Shown here: positions 9,658 to 40,199 of the stretch, one piece after another
Numbering within the stretch: position 1 is the first letter of the stretch
Layout: each line of letters starts with the position of its first letter
Assembly (NCBI GenBank): GCA_949358305.1
Contig: OX442314.1
Span: 1,925,087 to 1,989,086 of the forward strand
Direction: 5' to 3'
Source: Strigamia acuminata
Lineage: Eukaryota > Arthropoda > Chilopoda > Geophilomorpha > Linotaeniidae
DNA length: 64,000 bases
Translations under genes and position numbers: made by a program
The notes under the pieces: generated by a model
The model's database searches: none
The model's input: only the letters and a program-made list of their open reading frames with translations
Told to the model about the DNA's origin: nothing

Positions 9658-10049
9658 TACCGGATTATCACAACGACATACTGGTAGCTACAAGGACCTT
9701 GGATGAACATTTTTCAACTCGGCCCCGCGATCGGGCCGGTGCATTTGCTAGGAGGTTTTTACAAAAAGTAAACAAGCAATGTAAGGCGAGTCTCGAAAGT
9801 TCGCCTGAAAGTGAACATCAACCGGAACCAAACGGAAGGTTCCCAACACTAGTTTACAAGCCGAGATTTACTATTAATATATATGAATGTGGACCATTAT
9901 TCTGTTGTGCGGTTTTGATTGTATTGGCCGTTATTGTAATTTGTTGTGTAGTGGCGGTATGGATTTTCTGGCCAAAACAGAAAAGTTCATATTTTTATAA
10001 AGGTACAAGAAGAAAAATATTGAATTTTTACCAAAACAAGAAAAAGTAG
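9658..10049 (+). CDS. Possible exon of a single-pass membrane protein
   Basis: An open frame of about 130 codons follows a plausible acceptor (gagagcag at 9650-9657). It has a basic and polar N-terminal part, then a strong membrane segment of about 25 residues (CCAVLIVLAVIVICCVVAV) and a lysine-rich tail with stop at 10047. There is no ATG near its start, so it would be a 3' exon of a gene whose earlier exons I cannot see, or a remnant of a mobile element, since its last bases lie in a segment repeated at 11372-11507. No family recognised. Confidence 0.35.
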
Positions 10050-10157
10050 TAGAGCAAAGGAAATAGATTTGACCAAGATAAAACCTATCTATATCATGTG
10101 GGCTTTGTTAAATTATGCATTTCCATAGTATTATTAAATTATCTAGATATATTGTTA
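10021..10157 (+). repeat. Direct repeat, copy 1
   Basis: From 'ccaaaacaagaaaaagtagtag' to 'attatctagatatatt' it matches 11372-11507 with only a few differences. The two copies are 1.35 kb apart in the same orientation, as for LTRs or a local duplication. Confidence 0.85.
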
Positions 10158-11371
10158 TTATTGCAGTTGCCAAAGACGCTAGCCTTTCTATGGCAACCCA
10201 GCACAGTCAGAAGAAATTGTAGAAAGTCAAGAGAATGAGATAAAAGGATTCCAATAAGAGACAATAAAAAGTTGGATATTAATCAAACTGAACACCAGCA
10301 TGTTGTTGTTTTCCAATAGCAAAAAATTTTTCTTTTATTTGTTAATCTTTGAGGATTTTTGCAACTCTGGAGAAAGTCATTTTGAAAAAAGTGAAAACTT
10401 CTCAAAGGTTTACAAATATTTAAGTTTAACAACAGCTAGGCTGGTCAAAATGACCCAATGGGTTTCCAATAGTTTTTTGATGCTTTACATCATAAAACAG
10501 CAAACGTGGCATTTTTCTTAAAAAAGAATTAAAAAAAAAAGAGAATTCACCTAGAACGACTGAAACCGATCCGATTGGTCCGTGCACGTTCAGAAACACC
10601 TTGGGGCGTCCCCAACAAAGATGAAAAGACAAAGAACAACCACTCCTAGCTGGCCAAAGTCCTGTACCATGGGTCATCCAGAAATAGATGACTGAAAAAT
10701 TTTCTACAGTCCCAGAGAAGTCCAACTGAGAGCATTTCAACACCTGAGTACCAAAATTTTCAAGTTAAAAACATTATTCAATGCAGCAATTGCTATACTG
10801 AAACTGAAAGCCAAGTCGCCAGGTTCCATCAATTCAGTTAATACAGGTTATAAGATCAAGTGGTTTTATTTAGTTTTAATTAGTTGTATTTAGTTTCTGT
10901 TGTATTTAAAGTGTGAATTACCAAATGCAAATAATAAATGAATAATTAATTAGATCAAGTGCAGAATCAGTGTCAAGAGAAGAAAAGAGTATCAAAGTGA
11001 TGAAAAGCATTGCACCACTAGTGTCTATGCGTATGCAAGGCAATATTGACGAACTTTTCGTTTGTACATTGCAAAAACCGTCCCTTTTCCTTTTTTATAG
11101 ATTAAAGCTTTAAAACAACTTACAGTCATTCCAATGTTTGTATTCTAATAGTATGAAAACATACATAAAGGAGAGCGAGGTGTCTGTGAAGACCAACTAA
11201 CAGTTGTTGCTCATAACCTTTGGGAAGAGCAAGAATACTACTGTACAGCTTGTTTGGAGACCCATATTTGCAGAAGAAAAGAAACTCAAGGAAGACAACG
11301 TTAAACAGGAATAGTTCCATGAAAGAAGCTCATTGCCAGTTTTGGAATGAAAAATTTACATTTTTAAGAAA
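10158..11371. other. AT-rich DNA between two direct repeats
   Basis: No convincing coding sequence on either strand. It could be the interior of a non-autonomous element bounded by the 135-bp repeats. Confidence 0.4.
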
Positions 11372-11507
11372 TAAGAATTTACCAAAACAAGAAAAAGTAG
11401 TAGCGCAAAGGAAATAGATTTGACCAAGATAAAACCTATTTATATAATGTGGGCTTTGTTAAATTATGCATTTCCATAGTATTATTAAATTATCTAGATA
11501 TATTTGA
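11372..11507 (+). repeat. Direct repeat, copy 2
   Basis: Partner of 10021-10157. Divergence between the copies is small, so the duplication is fairly recent. Confidence 0.85.
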
Positions 11508-11600
11508 TGGATTTTACACTGAAAACATTGACATTCTTAAATTAGTAGTGGCGTTTGCTATTGTCATGTTAATCTTTGCTATAGTCATTTTTTTTGGATT

Positions 11601-11672
11601 GAAATAAAATAATAATAAAAATTATTATTTTAAACCGAAATAAAATAATAATAAAAATTATTATTTTAGACC
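11601..11672. repeat. 36-bp tandem duplication with internal symmetry
   Basis: Two copies of a unit whose core AATAATAATAAAAATTATTATT is nearly self-complementary, so each unit can fold back. Confidence 0.8.
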
Positions 11673-12060
11673 GAAGCGCAGTTCCTTGAAGAACGCCGCC
11701 AAAATAAAATAAAAAGAAAATATCAATAGATCCTTGACCAAAATCAAGATAAAAATGGATGAGACGCAAATTCAATCAGATAGTAAAGTGGAAAGACAAA
11801 AATCCACGTTTTGGGTCAATGGTAAATGCTACATTCATAGATTGCAATGCACTCCCACAATACCAAACGATTTGCCAAAATAACATGGCAAATTCACATA
11901 GAATAAAACAAATGGTTTGGAAATAAATAAATGTCTATTTCATCAGACTGGACCAAACATCAAATGGAAAATTAGAAGAAAATAAATAAACTGAAGGAAG
12001 GAAAGAATGAAATCATCCTGTTTGGCTGGATGACCAGAGCTCTCGTTTAGTCCACTGGCA

Positions 12061-12122
12061 GGATCGCCCAGTGGTCCAGGGGCTACCACGAGGAGGTAGA
12101 GAGTTGGATTTTTAGCCCCCGC
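12061..12122 (+). other. Degenerate tRNA-like sequence
   Basis: A D-arm (GCCC, loop AGTGGTCCAG, GGGC at 12066-12083) with a good A-box is followed by an anticodon-like arm (CTACC, loop ACGAGGA, GGTAG). The T-arm is poor (GAGAGTTGGATTTTTAGC), position 33 is not U and the acceptor stem does not pair well. It is best read as a tRNA pseudogene or the head of a tRNA-derived SINE. Confidence 0.35.
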
Positions 12123-13232
12123 ACAAAAACAAATACAATTTTGGCAAAAATAAAATCAAATCGCCAAATGATTTATCACCGACTTTCCAGAAATAAATAG
12201 AATGCTAAACCTAACGCAGTTCCTTCACATTTTTTAGACACGAACAAATCAGAAATATTAACAAAAATCAAACCATTGACTCACCAATCCGACCTTAATC
12301 CGTTTCCTTGATCATGAATGAGCAAAATTCTTCATGAATCCCATCAAAAAAGGAATGAAACGTGTGAAAAATATAAAGAGAAAATGCAGGATCTGAGAGA
12401 GAAATGTAATGCAGAACACAAACACGCGATCGTTGCTATGCCGACGGAAAAGCATCGCAAGTTGTTGCCACCAGAGCGGCGCTGCAACTCAGTGTGAGGA
12501 AAGTTTGAATGTGGAGATTGGGAAAAAAGTCGAAAACGATGATACGGTTGTAAGAAATGAATTGAACATAATTGATTCTGATTTTGATTTCTGCGATAAA
12601 TAATACATTAATTCCTGAATTTCGTTCAAATCAAATTTCCAATCGTTACAAATTAAATTTGTAATTAAGTTAATAAAAAAAAAAATTCAAAAAAATTCAA
12701 AAAAACTGAATGTTCGGTCTAAAAAAACTGAATTTTCGGTTTAAAAAAAACTGAATTTTCGGTCTAAAAAAACAAGATTTTTAGAAGTGCAAAGCGAGGG
12801 TAAAATCCAAAAAATTTGCTGCCGATTTTTCTGGGCAAAAAAGAAATTTCTTTACGGTTGCTTTTCTGTCTAAAAAGTTGATACTCAATATGCTGTTAAC
12901 TTTCTTGATAAATTATGCATTCTAAGAAACTATTAATGCAAAATTAAGAACTTTTAATTGAGCTCAAATTATACAATCAAAGCAGCAAAACAAAATGTAT
13001 AATTTGATCGACTACACTTTATAACTTATAAATGAAATAAATTAAATAAATTAATGTAAATGTTTATCACATTTTGAGTGACAAAAAAATATTCATTCTA
13101 CATACTGGTTATGTCAAGTTAGAAAAAAATCAATAGAATTTGATGAAATGGTTAAAACAAAAGAAATTTTTTTTTTCAATTCTCATCGAAACAATCAACT
13201 ATCAGTATTGATTGGTATTCATCTCCTTCATA
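12123..13232. other. Intergenic DNA; weak coding-like stretch
   Basis: A short plus-strand frame near 12370-12497 reads as a charged, coiled-coil-like peptide (KYKEKMQDLREKCN) but has no clear splice sites or family. At 12690-12776 there are three or four units of an aaactgaattttcggtctaa motif related to the array at 5398-5492. Nothing else is supported. Confidence 0.4.
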
Positions 13233-14339
13233 TTAATCTTCATCTTGATGGACCAATCTAGTTTGCAACAACTGCTTACGCCGGGTTTTCTTTTGACTGG
13301 ACCACGTATCCACCCTGCACTCGACTATTGAGTCTAAAACTTGCGACCGTGTTTGACTCGTGATCTTCGTACGACAAACCGGACATTCACTCTTTTCTCT
13401 GACGCAGTACGAGCAGATCGAATGCGAACAATTCAACACAACAGCCTGAAACATTGAATGAAATATGAAAATGAAATATTAAAAAATCAAAATCAAAATC
13501 ACCATCATTAAAAGTTCCGAACACAGGCAGCACCGGAGTTCGATGTCTAGGTAATCGCTCTGACGTTTGTGAATCTCCAATTCCCGGCTCACATTCTTCA
13601 GACGCTGCGCAGTACGATCCACTTGGCCCTTCATGTCGTCCATCGATTTTTGTAATTGGATATTATCAATCTTTACGCGTTTCCTTCGCTGAATCGGTTT
13701 TTGTTCCAGCAACGCTCGAACTCTCTCTCTCTCGTTCGCCTGACAATTGATCCTCTCTTGTTTCATTAATTCATTCCGGAAGTGCTCGACTTCCTTTTCC
13801 AATCTCTCGTTTTCTTTCTTCAACTTGTCACCGCCAGAGAAACCTGTGGTTTCGGTGAAAGTGAAAAATAATTCTTCGTCCGGTGTTTTCTCGCCAAAAC
13901 AAACCGAGTAGCCATCTTGCAATGGCGTCTGCTCGCGCGCTACTAATTTTACGCCATTAACATAAACTCCGTTTTCACTCTGTGAATTATTAAAAAATGA
14001 ACTCATTAAATATGTATAATTTTCATCCTAAATTCATTATTTCGTACATTATTATCCTTCACGTGCCACACGCCGTTCCATTTGGTGAAAACTGAATGTA
14101 TGCGCGACAGTATCGGCGAATCGAGTGTATAATCGGCGTTCGGGGCCCAACCAACGGTGATCTGCGGAAACAACTCAATTAAATAATTCTTTTAAAATAA
14201 AACTAATTATTAAGAAATTAGTTTATACCACATCTTCATCTAAGCTAATTATTCTGTCCACTGCATATTCGCGACTATCTGCCCGCCATGGGAATAATTT
14301 CGTGTACGAAATTAGACACGACGACTTCACCGTGGCCAT
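13233..14339 (-). CDS. RNF8: RNF8-like E3 ubiquitin ligase (FHA, coiled coil, RING)
   Basis: Four exons: 14229-14339, 14048-14161, 13503-13979, 13233-13445; phases agree and give 304 residues. RNF8 ubiquitinates histones and H1 at DNA breaks after its FHA domain docks on phospho-threonine. Here an N-terminal FHA domain (about residues 35-115, with LSRIHSVF and NGVYVNG) is followed by a charged coiled coil (120-205). A C3HC4 RING at about 225-255 (CCLC, NCSHSICSYC, CPVC) leads into a tail that follows RNF8 closely (RSQVLDSIV). Two oddities: the FHA arginine that normally binds phospho-threonine is tryptophan (VGW), and the loop between the last two zinc-ligand pairs is shorter than in vertebrate RNF8. 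The protein is shorter than the 485-residue human one, mainly in the central region. Confidence 0.88.
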
Positions 14340-14794
14340 GAGTAAACTTATTGAGCGACAGCTGACGAGTGTTCGTATTACTTAGGTTTTAGGTACCTTG
14401 ATGACTTAGGCGCCTTTTCCACCGGAAAAGGATGCAGATAGAGCTAACTAATCGAGTGAAGGATAATGCCAATCAGAACCGAGAAAACATGCGAGAGACT
14501 ACAGTAGTTCTGAGTGGACAGCCATAGAATTTCTCAAAAAATGTCCGTGATTAAATGATCTCTGGAGGGGTTGGCGACGACAAATATTTATCAAAGTAAA
14601 ATTGTTTCCAACAAAAAATCTCACTACAGATATCATCAAATGTAAAATAAACAGAAGAATGAGAGATAAATAAATAAAATTGCTGGAAATTTTTTTAAAA
14701 GGAAATGAAGTTAATTAGTTTATCCTGGAAGCGCCATTTTGTATAAAATTAAATCCCAAAATCGCAAGCATTCTGAATAAATAGATTTTAATTC

Positions 14795-14800
14795 TTTATT
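14795..14800 (-). terminator. Polyadenylation signal of Prp8-domain gene B
   Basis: Minus-strand AATAAA, 14 bases past the stop, in the same context as in copy A. Confidence 0.7.
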
Positions 14801-14813
14801 GGTTTATATTCAA

Positions 14814-15656
14814 TTAAAAGATGTTTAAGAAATCTACTTTGAGGAAAATACACACGATAGACACAAGAATTACGGAAACAAATCTAGCCGATCTAGTTGG
14901 TGGCAGTGCTGGAGCTGGACTGACCCGTAGCCTGTCCCCGTGGCTCGACCCATCCAATTTGTCCCCAGTCCAGCCCTGGTTGGTGGTCTTGTTGACTATC
15001 AATCCGTGGAGTTGGCTGAGGGCTTCGGTCCATCCCTCCGCTGTGAACGTGGGCCAAATGTGGTGTGCTTCGATCGGACTGAGCACGGCAGACATGCGCT
15101 CGTTGTCGTTGCCAAAATGCAGCCCAGTCAAGAGGAGACTGAGACGCCAGAAAGCGGCGTTATGTGAAATGGTCTTCAACCAATCGTCGTAAAGGTTGAG
15201 AACGACCATTTTCGCTTCGCTGGCATTGTTGATCAAATCGTCAAACTGACGTAATTCAAACAACGCTTGGAAATATAATTGCACTTCGTACGCCTTCACC
15301 TCGATGAGGATGTCGGGCAAATCGCGCAAATGCTTTCGCAACGGCTCGAACGCTCCTTTGCGGGTAACGACAATCCGTTCGGGTCGTTCCTTCGCCGGCA
15401 AAGAACGGATGAGTGCGGACACTTGTTTCGCCGTTTCCCATTTCGCTAGTTCGGGCGAACGTTGTTTATAAGCCGCCCAGTCGGACGCGTGAACAATTTT
15501 CAAGAATAATTGTCCGGTGATCGAATTGAAAATGTAAAAGGCGCCGTTGATCGGGATAGTTGTTAAATTTCCTTCTGCAGTTCGGTGCGTTTTGACCCTG
15601 TAAGCACAAGTGTCGTCAACAAACCAACTAATTTCGTGTGTCAATGAGAAATCCAT
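14814..15656 (-). CDS. Stand-alone Prp8 RNase H-like domain protein, copy B
   Basis: Intronless, 280 residues, about nine-tenths identical to copy A by eye. It keeps WFVDDT, TGQLFLKI, NLYDDWLKTIS and HHIWPTFT. The domain part differs from copy A by scattered substitutions, many conservative. The linker after residue 235 differs by insertions and frame changes, yet the last 25 residues return to the same pattern: RFVSVILVSIVCIFLK then DFLNIF. Return of the same tail after a divergent linker suggests the tail is under selection. The two genes share promoter and 3' flanks, so they come from a block duplication rather than two retroposition events. Jab1/MPN and all other Prp8 parts are missing. 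Function unknown. Confidence 0.85.
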   Translation of the reverse strand: MDFSLTHEISWFVDDTCAYRVKTHRTAEGNLTTIPINGAFYIFNSITGQLFLKIVHASDWAAYKQRSPELAKWETAKQVSALIRSLPAKERPERIVVTRKGAFEPLRKHLRDLPDILIEVKAYEVQLYFQALFELRQFDDLINNASEAKMVVLNLYDDWLKTISHNAAFWRLSLLLTGLHFGNDNERMSAVLSPIEAHHIWPTFTAEGWTEALSQLHGLIVNKTTNQGWTGDKLDGSSHGDRLRVSPAPALPPTRSARFVSVILVSIVCIFLKVDFLNIF

Positions 15657-15729
15657 AGCAACACAAGTGAGTGATGTTGTGTGTCAGTCGAAGCGTCGGG
15701 CTCTTAATAACCACAGATTGCTCTTGTGT

Positions 15730-15739
15730 CTTTTAAATA
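15730..15739 (-). promoter_or_regulatory. TATA-like box of copy B
   Basis: TATTTAAAAG on the minus strand, 74 bases upstream of the start codon; conserved with copy A. Confidence 0.55.
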
Positions 15740-16012
15740 CTAAAAAATATCGAAACGTTGCACACACGTCCATTCATTCAATTATCTCGCAAAACGAGAC
15801 ATTCCGATAACCAGTTTGTGCCATTTATTTTCCAGTTTATTAATTGATGATGATTATTATTATAACTGCGAAATAAAACTTTAATTTTTTTCAAATTTAG
15901 TTCTATTTTAGATTTGTTTTTCCCGCGGTAGTTTCGCCGCCATGTTTTGGCTCGGACAATAGCTCCGCCTGGTGGCGATAATCGCCAGTTGAATACATCT
16001 TTTGTGGTTGCG

Positions 16013-16821
16013 ATGACATTGATCATGGCAAACGGAGACGTAGCGGAGATTTTGGACTTGCTGTGCAGTCCCAAGAAGCTGGAGAGAGACAGAGCGATAC
16101 CGAGCCTGGAGAAATACATCGAGGTGGCGAGTCCGAAGGAAATCGAGACTTTGGGCGACACGCTCATCCGTCACGCCGAGAATTCCGACCCGACTTGGGA
16201 GATGCGCAACTCGGCCATGCTCGGCTCCAAATGTTTGCTCGTTCACATGCATTCCCACGACAAATACGGCGAAGAATTCGCCAAGGGGATTCGGATCCTC
16301 GCCCTGCGACTTCTCACCGACGACGAAGTTCGCGTGCGAATGGCGGCGGGTCTGTTCAAAACAATTTAAAAACATTTAATTAACTTATTTTTTATTTTTC
16401 TTTTCTTTTCTAAACTAAATGTTTAACTTGCTCGAATTATTACAGAGCACTTCAATCGATGGTGGACGGTTGCGGCCAACGGTTTGAGGAGTACATGACT
16501 CAAGAACTCGTCGACCTCATCTTCGAGAGTTTGTCGCATGCGAATCGTTTTGTCCGCGAGACCGGCTTCGGCGTTCTCTCATCCCTCATCTGCGGCTGCG
16601 CGCTCGAACAGACGGCGGACGGCGATCCGGCGTCGCTCACGGAATCGAGCCCGATTTTCCGCTTCGGCCACCAGTGTGTCGGGCTGACAGACAATTGGAG
16701 CCAGCATGTGCCTTTGGCGGCCGCCGTGGCCACGAGGAAGTTTCTGTCGAGCGTCGGCGAACACACCAAACAGGCGTTCTACCCGGAAAGAGAAATCTAT
16801 AGAAATCGGGCAAAATTGTGA
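16013..16821 (+). CDS. Partial HEAT/ARM-repeat protein gene
   Basis: The first exon starts at 16013 or 16025 (MANGDVAEILDLL) and encodes two or three HEAT-like helical pairs ending RVRMAAG near 16350. A second coding block (16447-16785) has MVDGCGQRFEEYM, HANRFVRETGFG and GEHTKQAFYP, patterns I associate with an uncharacterised eukaryotic HEAT-repeat family. The join is uncertain: a weak donor after 16349 and an acceptor at about 16448 would keep the frame but skip the segment that normally links the blocks. After FYP the frame runs into unrelated AT-rich codons and stops at 16821, so the usual C-terminus is missing. It is a truncated gene, a pseudogene, or a gene with exons I could not find. 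A YY1-like CCGCCATGTT motif lies at 15938-15947. Confidence 0.5.
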
Positions 16822-17398
16822 AAAACCTTTTCCAAAATGGCTAAATTTCAAGTAAAATAGCGCAAATCGTGCAAAAACTTTTCAAAAACCGCTAATTTTC
16901 AAATAAAATGGTGCAAATCTTGAGAAATCTCGATAAATCTTGTGCAAAATCGTCAAAAAATGAGGTTGAGCAGTTGAGCGTGAATTGACAAGGATTAGAT
17001 AAGATTAGTTGTATGTGCCTCCATAGTCAAGAAGAATTGATGAATCTGGAATGGCTGAATTTAAATTATTTAGATTGTAAGGAGACTTTAATTTTACGTT
17101 CATTTCCTTTTCAACTTGGCATAAACACTCAAATAAAGTGTACCTTCCCTTTCTTTCATTGCCTTATTTATTTACATTTATTGGAATTACAACATTTTCT
17201 AACATGGTTGACACGAAAAGGGTTTTTGCATCCCAAATACACCCTAGACATTCCGCGCACTAATTACTCATAAAAATACCTAAAAATACATAAAAGTTAT
17301 TGGAGCTACTGTTTGCAATACAGTATGCAGTATGGATATATCCTTGCTGTATGGATGTCACACCTGTAACAGGTAAAAACATGCTTTTTTTGAAAAAC

Positions 17399-17413
17399 AG
17401 CGCCATCTGTTGG
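17399..17413 (-). promoter_or_regulatory. CTCF-like motif 1
   Basis: Minus strand CCAACAGATGGCGCT, which fits the bilaterian CTCF core CCASYAGRKGGCRSY at 14 of 15 positions. It lies in a roughly 45-bp repeat (gaaaaacagcgcc, then atctgttgga) that recurs twice near 18.4 kb. Confidence 0.45.
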
Positions 17414-17459
17414 ATGTTAAAGCAACTTACGCAATACCATAGTATGAAGTCCATTCATT

Positions 17460-17645
17460 TCGTCGCCATTCATTTCGTCGCCCTCGTATTTTTTTTTGTT
17501 AAATGCAATGTTGGAAATTTTTTTTTCATTTCGTCGCCTTCATTCCTTCAACATCTCATTTCGTCGCCATATCATTTCGTCGCCGTGTCATTTCGTCGCC
17601 ATATAATTTCGTCGCCATATCATTTCGTCGCCATGTCATTGTTGT
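17460..17645. repeat. 16-bp minisatellite (catttcgtcgccatat)
   Basis: About eight degenerate units of 16 bp. The same unit returns at 18170-18345. All frames stay open through it, which explains spurious ORFs. Confidence 0.85.
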
Positions 17646-17896
17646 GGCATTTCTGTTGCAAACAGCGAGGAGTTTCAGTACAGTTTTGTTTTGGCGGTTA
17701 CGTACAATTTACGTCACGAGTTGTGACAATTCAAATCCCAAAACGGGCCAAAACGTCATTGTTACGTTTTGGATTGTGAACTATATAACCAGCAAATAAA
17801 GATGATTGTGTCGTCTCATCATCTGGCGTTTCATCCGCAGCTTCGACTCTTTTCATTCGTAACTTCGAATCGTAACTTCGAATTGTTGTGCTTCAG

Positions 17897-18076
17897 CGAG
17901 AGCAGGCTGATACGGAGATCGCCATTGAAAAGGTCAGACGTAGAATTCCACGACCAAAGAAGAAAAAAGACCTGGAAATTTTAGAGGCCAAACTGATGTC
18001 TCTGGTGGCAGATAGGCTGACAATGACTCCATTAGAATTCATTCTCGGCATTGCTCACATCTATAAATTTTCTTAA
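17897..18076 (+). CDS. Possible terminal coding exon
   Basis: After a good acceptor (tgtgcttcag) comes a 59-codon charged, helical frame (AIEKVRRRIPRPKKKK) with a stop at 18074 and an AATAATAAAAA stretch just after. No family recognised and no partner exon found. Confidence 0.25.
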   Translation, partial: REQADTEIAIEKVRRRIPRPKKKKDLEILEAKLMSLVADRLTMTPLEFILGIAHIYKFS

Positions 18077-18299
18077 AGTAATAATAAAAATTTGTGTTCT
18101 TTAATCCTATCATTTGATTTTGTAATCCCATCAATTTGTGTTCGGTTTGGGTTGTTTCGGTTAATTAGCCGTATCATTTCGTCGCCCTTCATTTCGTCGC
18201 CGTGTCATTTCGTCGCCCTTCTGTTCGGTTTGGGTTGTTTTCATTGTTTAGCCATATCATTTCGTCGCTCTTCATTTCGTCGCCATTTTTCCGTTTTGG

Positions 18300-18337
18300 G
18301 TGTCATTTCGTCGCCAAAAACGGCGACGAAATGACAC
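18300..18337. repeat. Perfect 16-bp palindrome with 6-base loop
   Basis: GTGTCATTTCGTCGCC, loop AAAAAC, exact reverse complement. It joins two minisatellite tracts in opposite orientation. Confidence 0.9.
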
Positions 18338-18391
18338 GGCGACGAAATGAAGAAACCTCCATAGGATGGCAATACTAAATATTTGAAAAAC

Positions 18392-18406
18392 AGCGCCATC
18401 TGTTGG
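18392..18406 (-). promoter_or_regulatory. CTCF-like motif 2
   Basis: Same core as motif 1, in the same orientation. A third copy at 18447-18461 carries a mutated core (GATGACAC). Confidence 0.45.
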
Positions 18407-18474
18407 ACGTAAGAGCAACACACGCAAAACTAAATATTTGAAAAACAGTGTCATCTGTTGGACGTAAAAGCAAC

Positions 18475-18716
18475 ACGGGATTTTATTTCCACGGGATTTT
18501 ATTTCCACGGGATTTTATTTCCACGGGATTTTATTTCCACGGGATTTATTTTCACGGGATTTTATTTCACGGGATTTATTTCCACGGGATTTTATTTCCA
18601 CGGGATTTTATTTCCACGGGATTTTATTTCCACGGGATTTTATTTCCACGGGATTTTATTTCCACGGGATTTTATTTCCACGGGATTTTATTTCCACGGG
18701 ATTTTATTTCCACTGG
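18475..18716. repeat. 16-bp minisatellite (ggattttatttccacg)
   Basis: About 15 nearly perfect 16-bp units; two units have small deletions. All frames are open, so overlapping ORFs of up to 147 codons here are artefacts. Confidence 0.95.
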
Positions 18717-18971
18717 AACAGGTAGTTGTCACTAAATCTCGTATAAAATCGCAGAGTTCACTCGTAACTAGCACCACGAGGCGGGAACCTTATATTTTTC
18801 AAAATTTGCCCAAAATCTTTCAACCTCTTTCTTTCTCAATAGTTGGAAAGTGCAAATTAGAACAGACTAGGCTCAAGTTTTGCCTCGTTTTTTTTACATA
18901 ACATATATATTTATTAATATTATCATTCATGAATTTGTCGGTACAAATAAATTATTCACTCGTTCGTTCAT

Positions 18972-38939
<19,968 letters not shown>

Positions 38940-40199
38940 TTTGTCGCTTCGAGTATCACTGCATAATAATAGTTTTAGGGTTAAAGCCGTTCGAACTGAT
39001 CGGATGACAAAAGTACTGAAAAATCAGTCCGTCATCCGGGGATCAAACTGAACTGCTGCAGCGAGTGCGGTACGCCAATTATGACATCATCGTCATTTTT
39101 GAAAGATTTTAAATACCTAAATAAATGGAATAAATAAAATTATTCAGCATTTTTCGATCGGGAAAAAAGCTTTATTTTTATATCTAGTTTGTGGAATATA
39201 TTTTTAATAGTATACAAAGTTTCGTGTTCGCATCCGGGAATCGAATTATACATCACGTGATTTATATGTTGGCTAAAAGTGCTACCCGGTACACCACGAC
39301 GTCATCCTTACATTTAAATAAATTAAATATTAAACTGGAATTAATTCTCGAAAAAACAAAACTAGTCGGGGGAATTTTATAGGGAATTAATAAAACCGAG
39401 CGAGCGAAATCGGAAAAGGAAAAAATGTAATTTAATTCGGAGCACGTGACCAATCGTTTTGATAATGGAGGTCGTGGGCACTTCCGATCTGAGTGCAGTG
39501 CTTGCGATAATTCCTTGAAAGGATTAGTTTTTGTTTTGCTAAGACCCGCACGAAGCGTACACATAGCGTGATGTTTAATGCCCGCCGTAATCGTTTGTGA
39601 GATGCCCGATTCGCAAAAGTTGTAAGTCTACACCGGACAATATTCTAATTATTATCGTCGTCGTCGTTTCTACGGTCTATCGCTTTCATCGTTCTCTATG
39701 TGCGGATATTTTTAACTGTTGTATGACTCTTTGTTTAGCCATTTCTGGATGATAAATGAAGCGAGTTCCTGCCCGAACACATTTCGCTGATTAGCTGGAA
39801 TGCGCCACGAAAATATCCACTAATATTCACCTTTTTCTCACCTAGAAATTTTTTTAATTTTTTTAAAATATAAAATTTTTAATTTATTTATTTTTATTTT
39901 TAATTTTTTTCGGGAAAAAATTTTTATTTCGGAGAAAGAAAAAATTCTTTTGTGTTTTTTTTTTTTTTCGGTTTTATTCTTCAGTTTGTGAGTCCGTGAG
40001 TCATAGTATTTGATAAATGACAAATTCGTGATTGGTGGATCGTGTCCCGACCTGTTATTTCCCTTTTTTATTATTTCCCTACAGAGAAAAAATGCGCAAA
40101 ATAAGTTGGCGCGAGTCCAAAATGAGGAAAAATTAATTTTTTTATTTTTAACTTTTCTAATTTTTGTTATTTAATTTAATTTAAAAATTCATTGCGCAG
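38940..40199. other. Shared upstream region of dynein and Pellino genes
   Basis: The two genes are transcribed apart from here. I could not place the first Pellino exon, which should lie in this stretch. No repeats of note. Confidence 0.5.

Larger units (their letters stand above)
16822..18971. other. Intergenic repeat-rich region downstream of dynein
   Basis: Holds 16-bp minisatellites, a perfect palindrome and CTCF-like motifs (separate entries). The only coding-like piece is at 17897-18076. Confidence 0.6.

Noticed and set aside
18448-18901. Long open frames in three registers (up to 147 codons)
   Set aside because: They are by-products of a 16-bp repeat without stops; no gene evidence.
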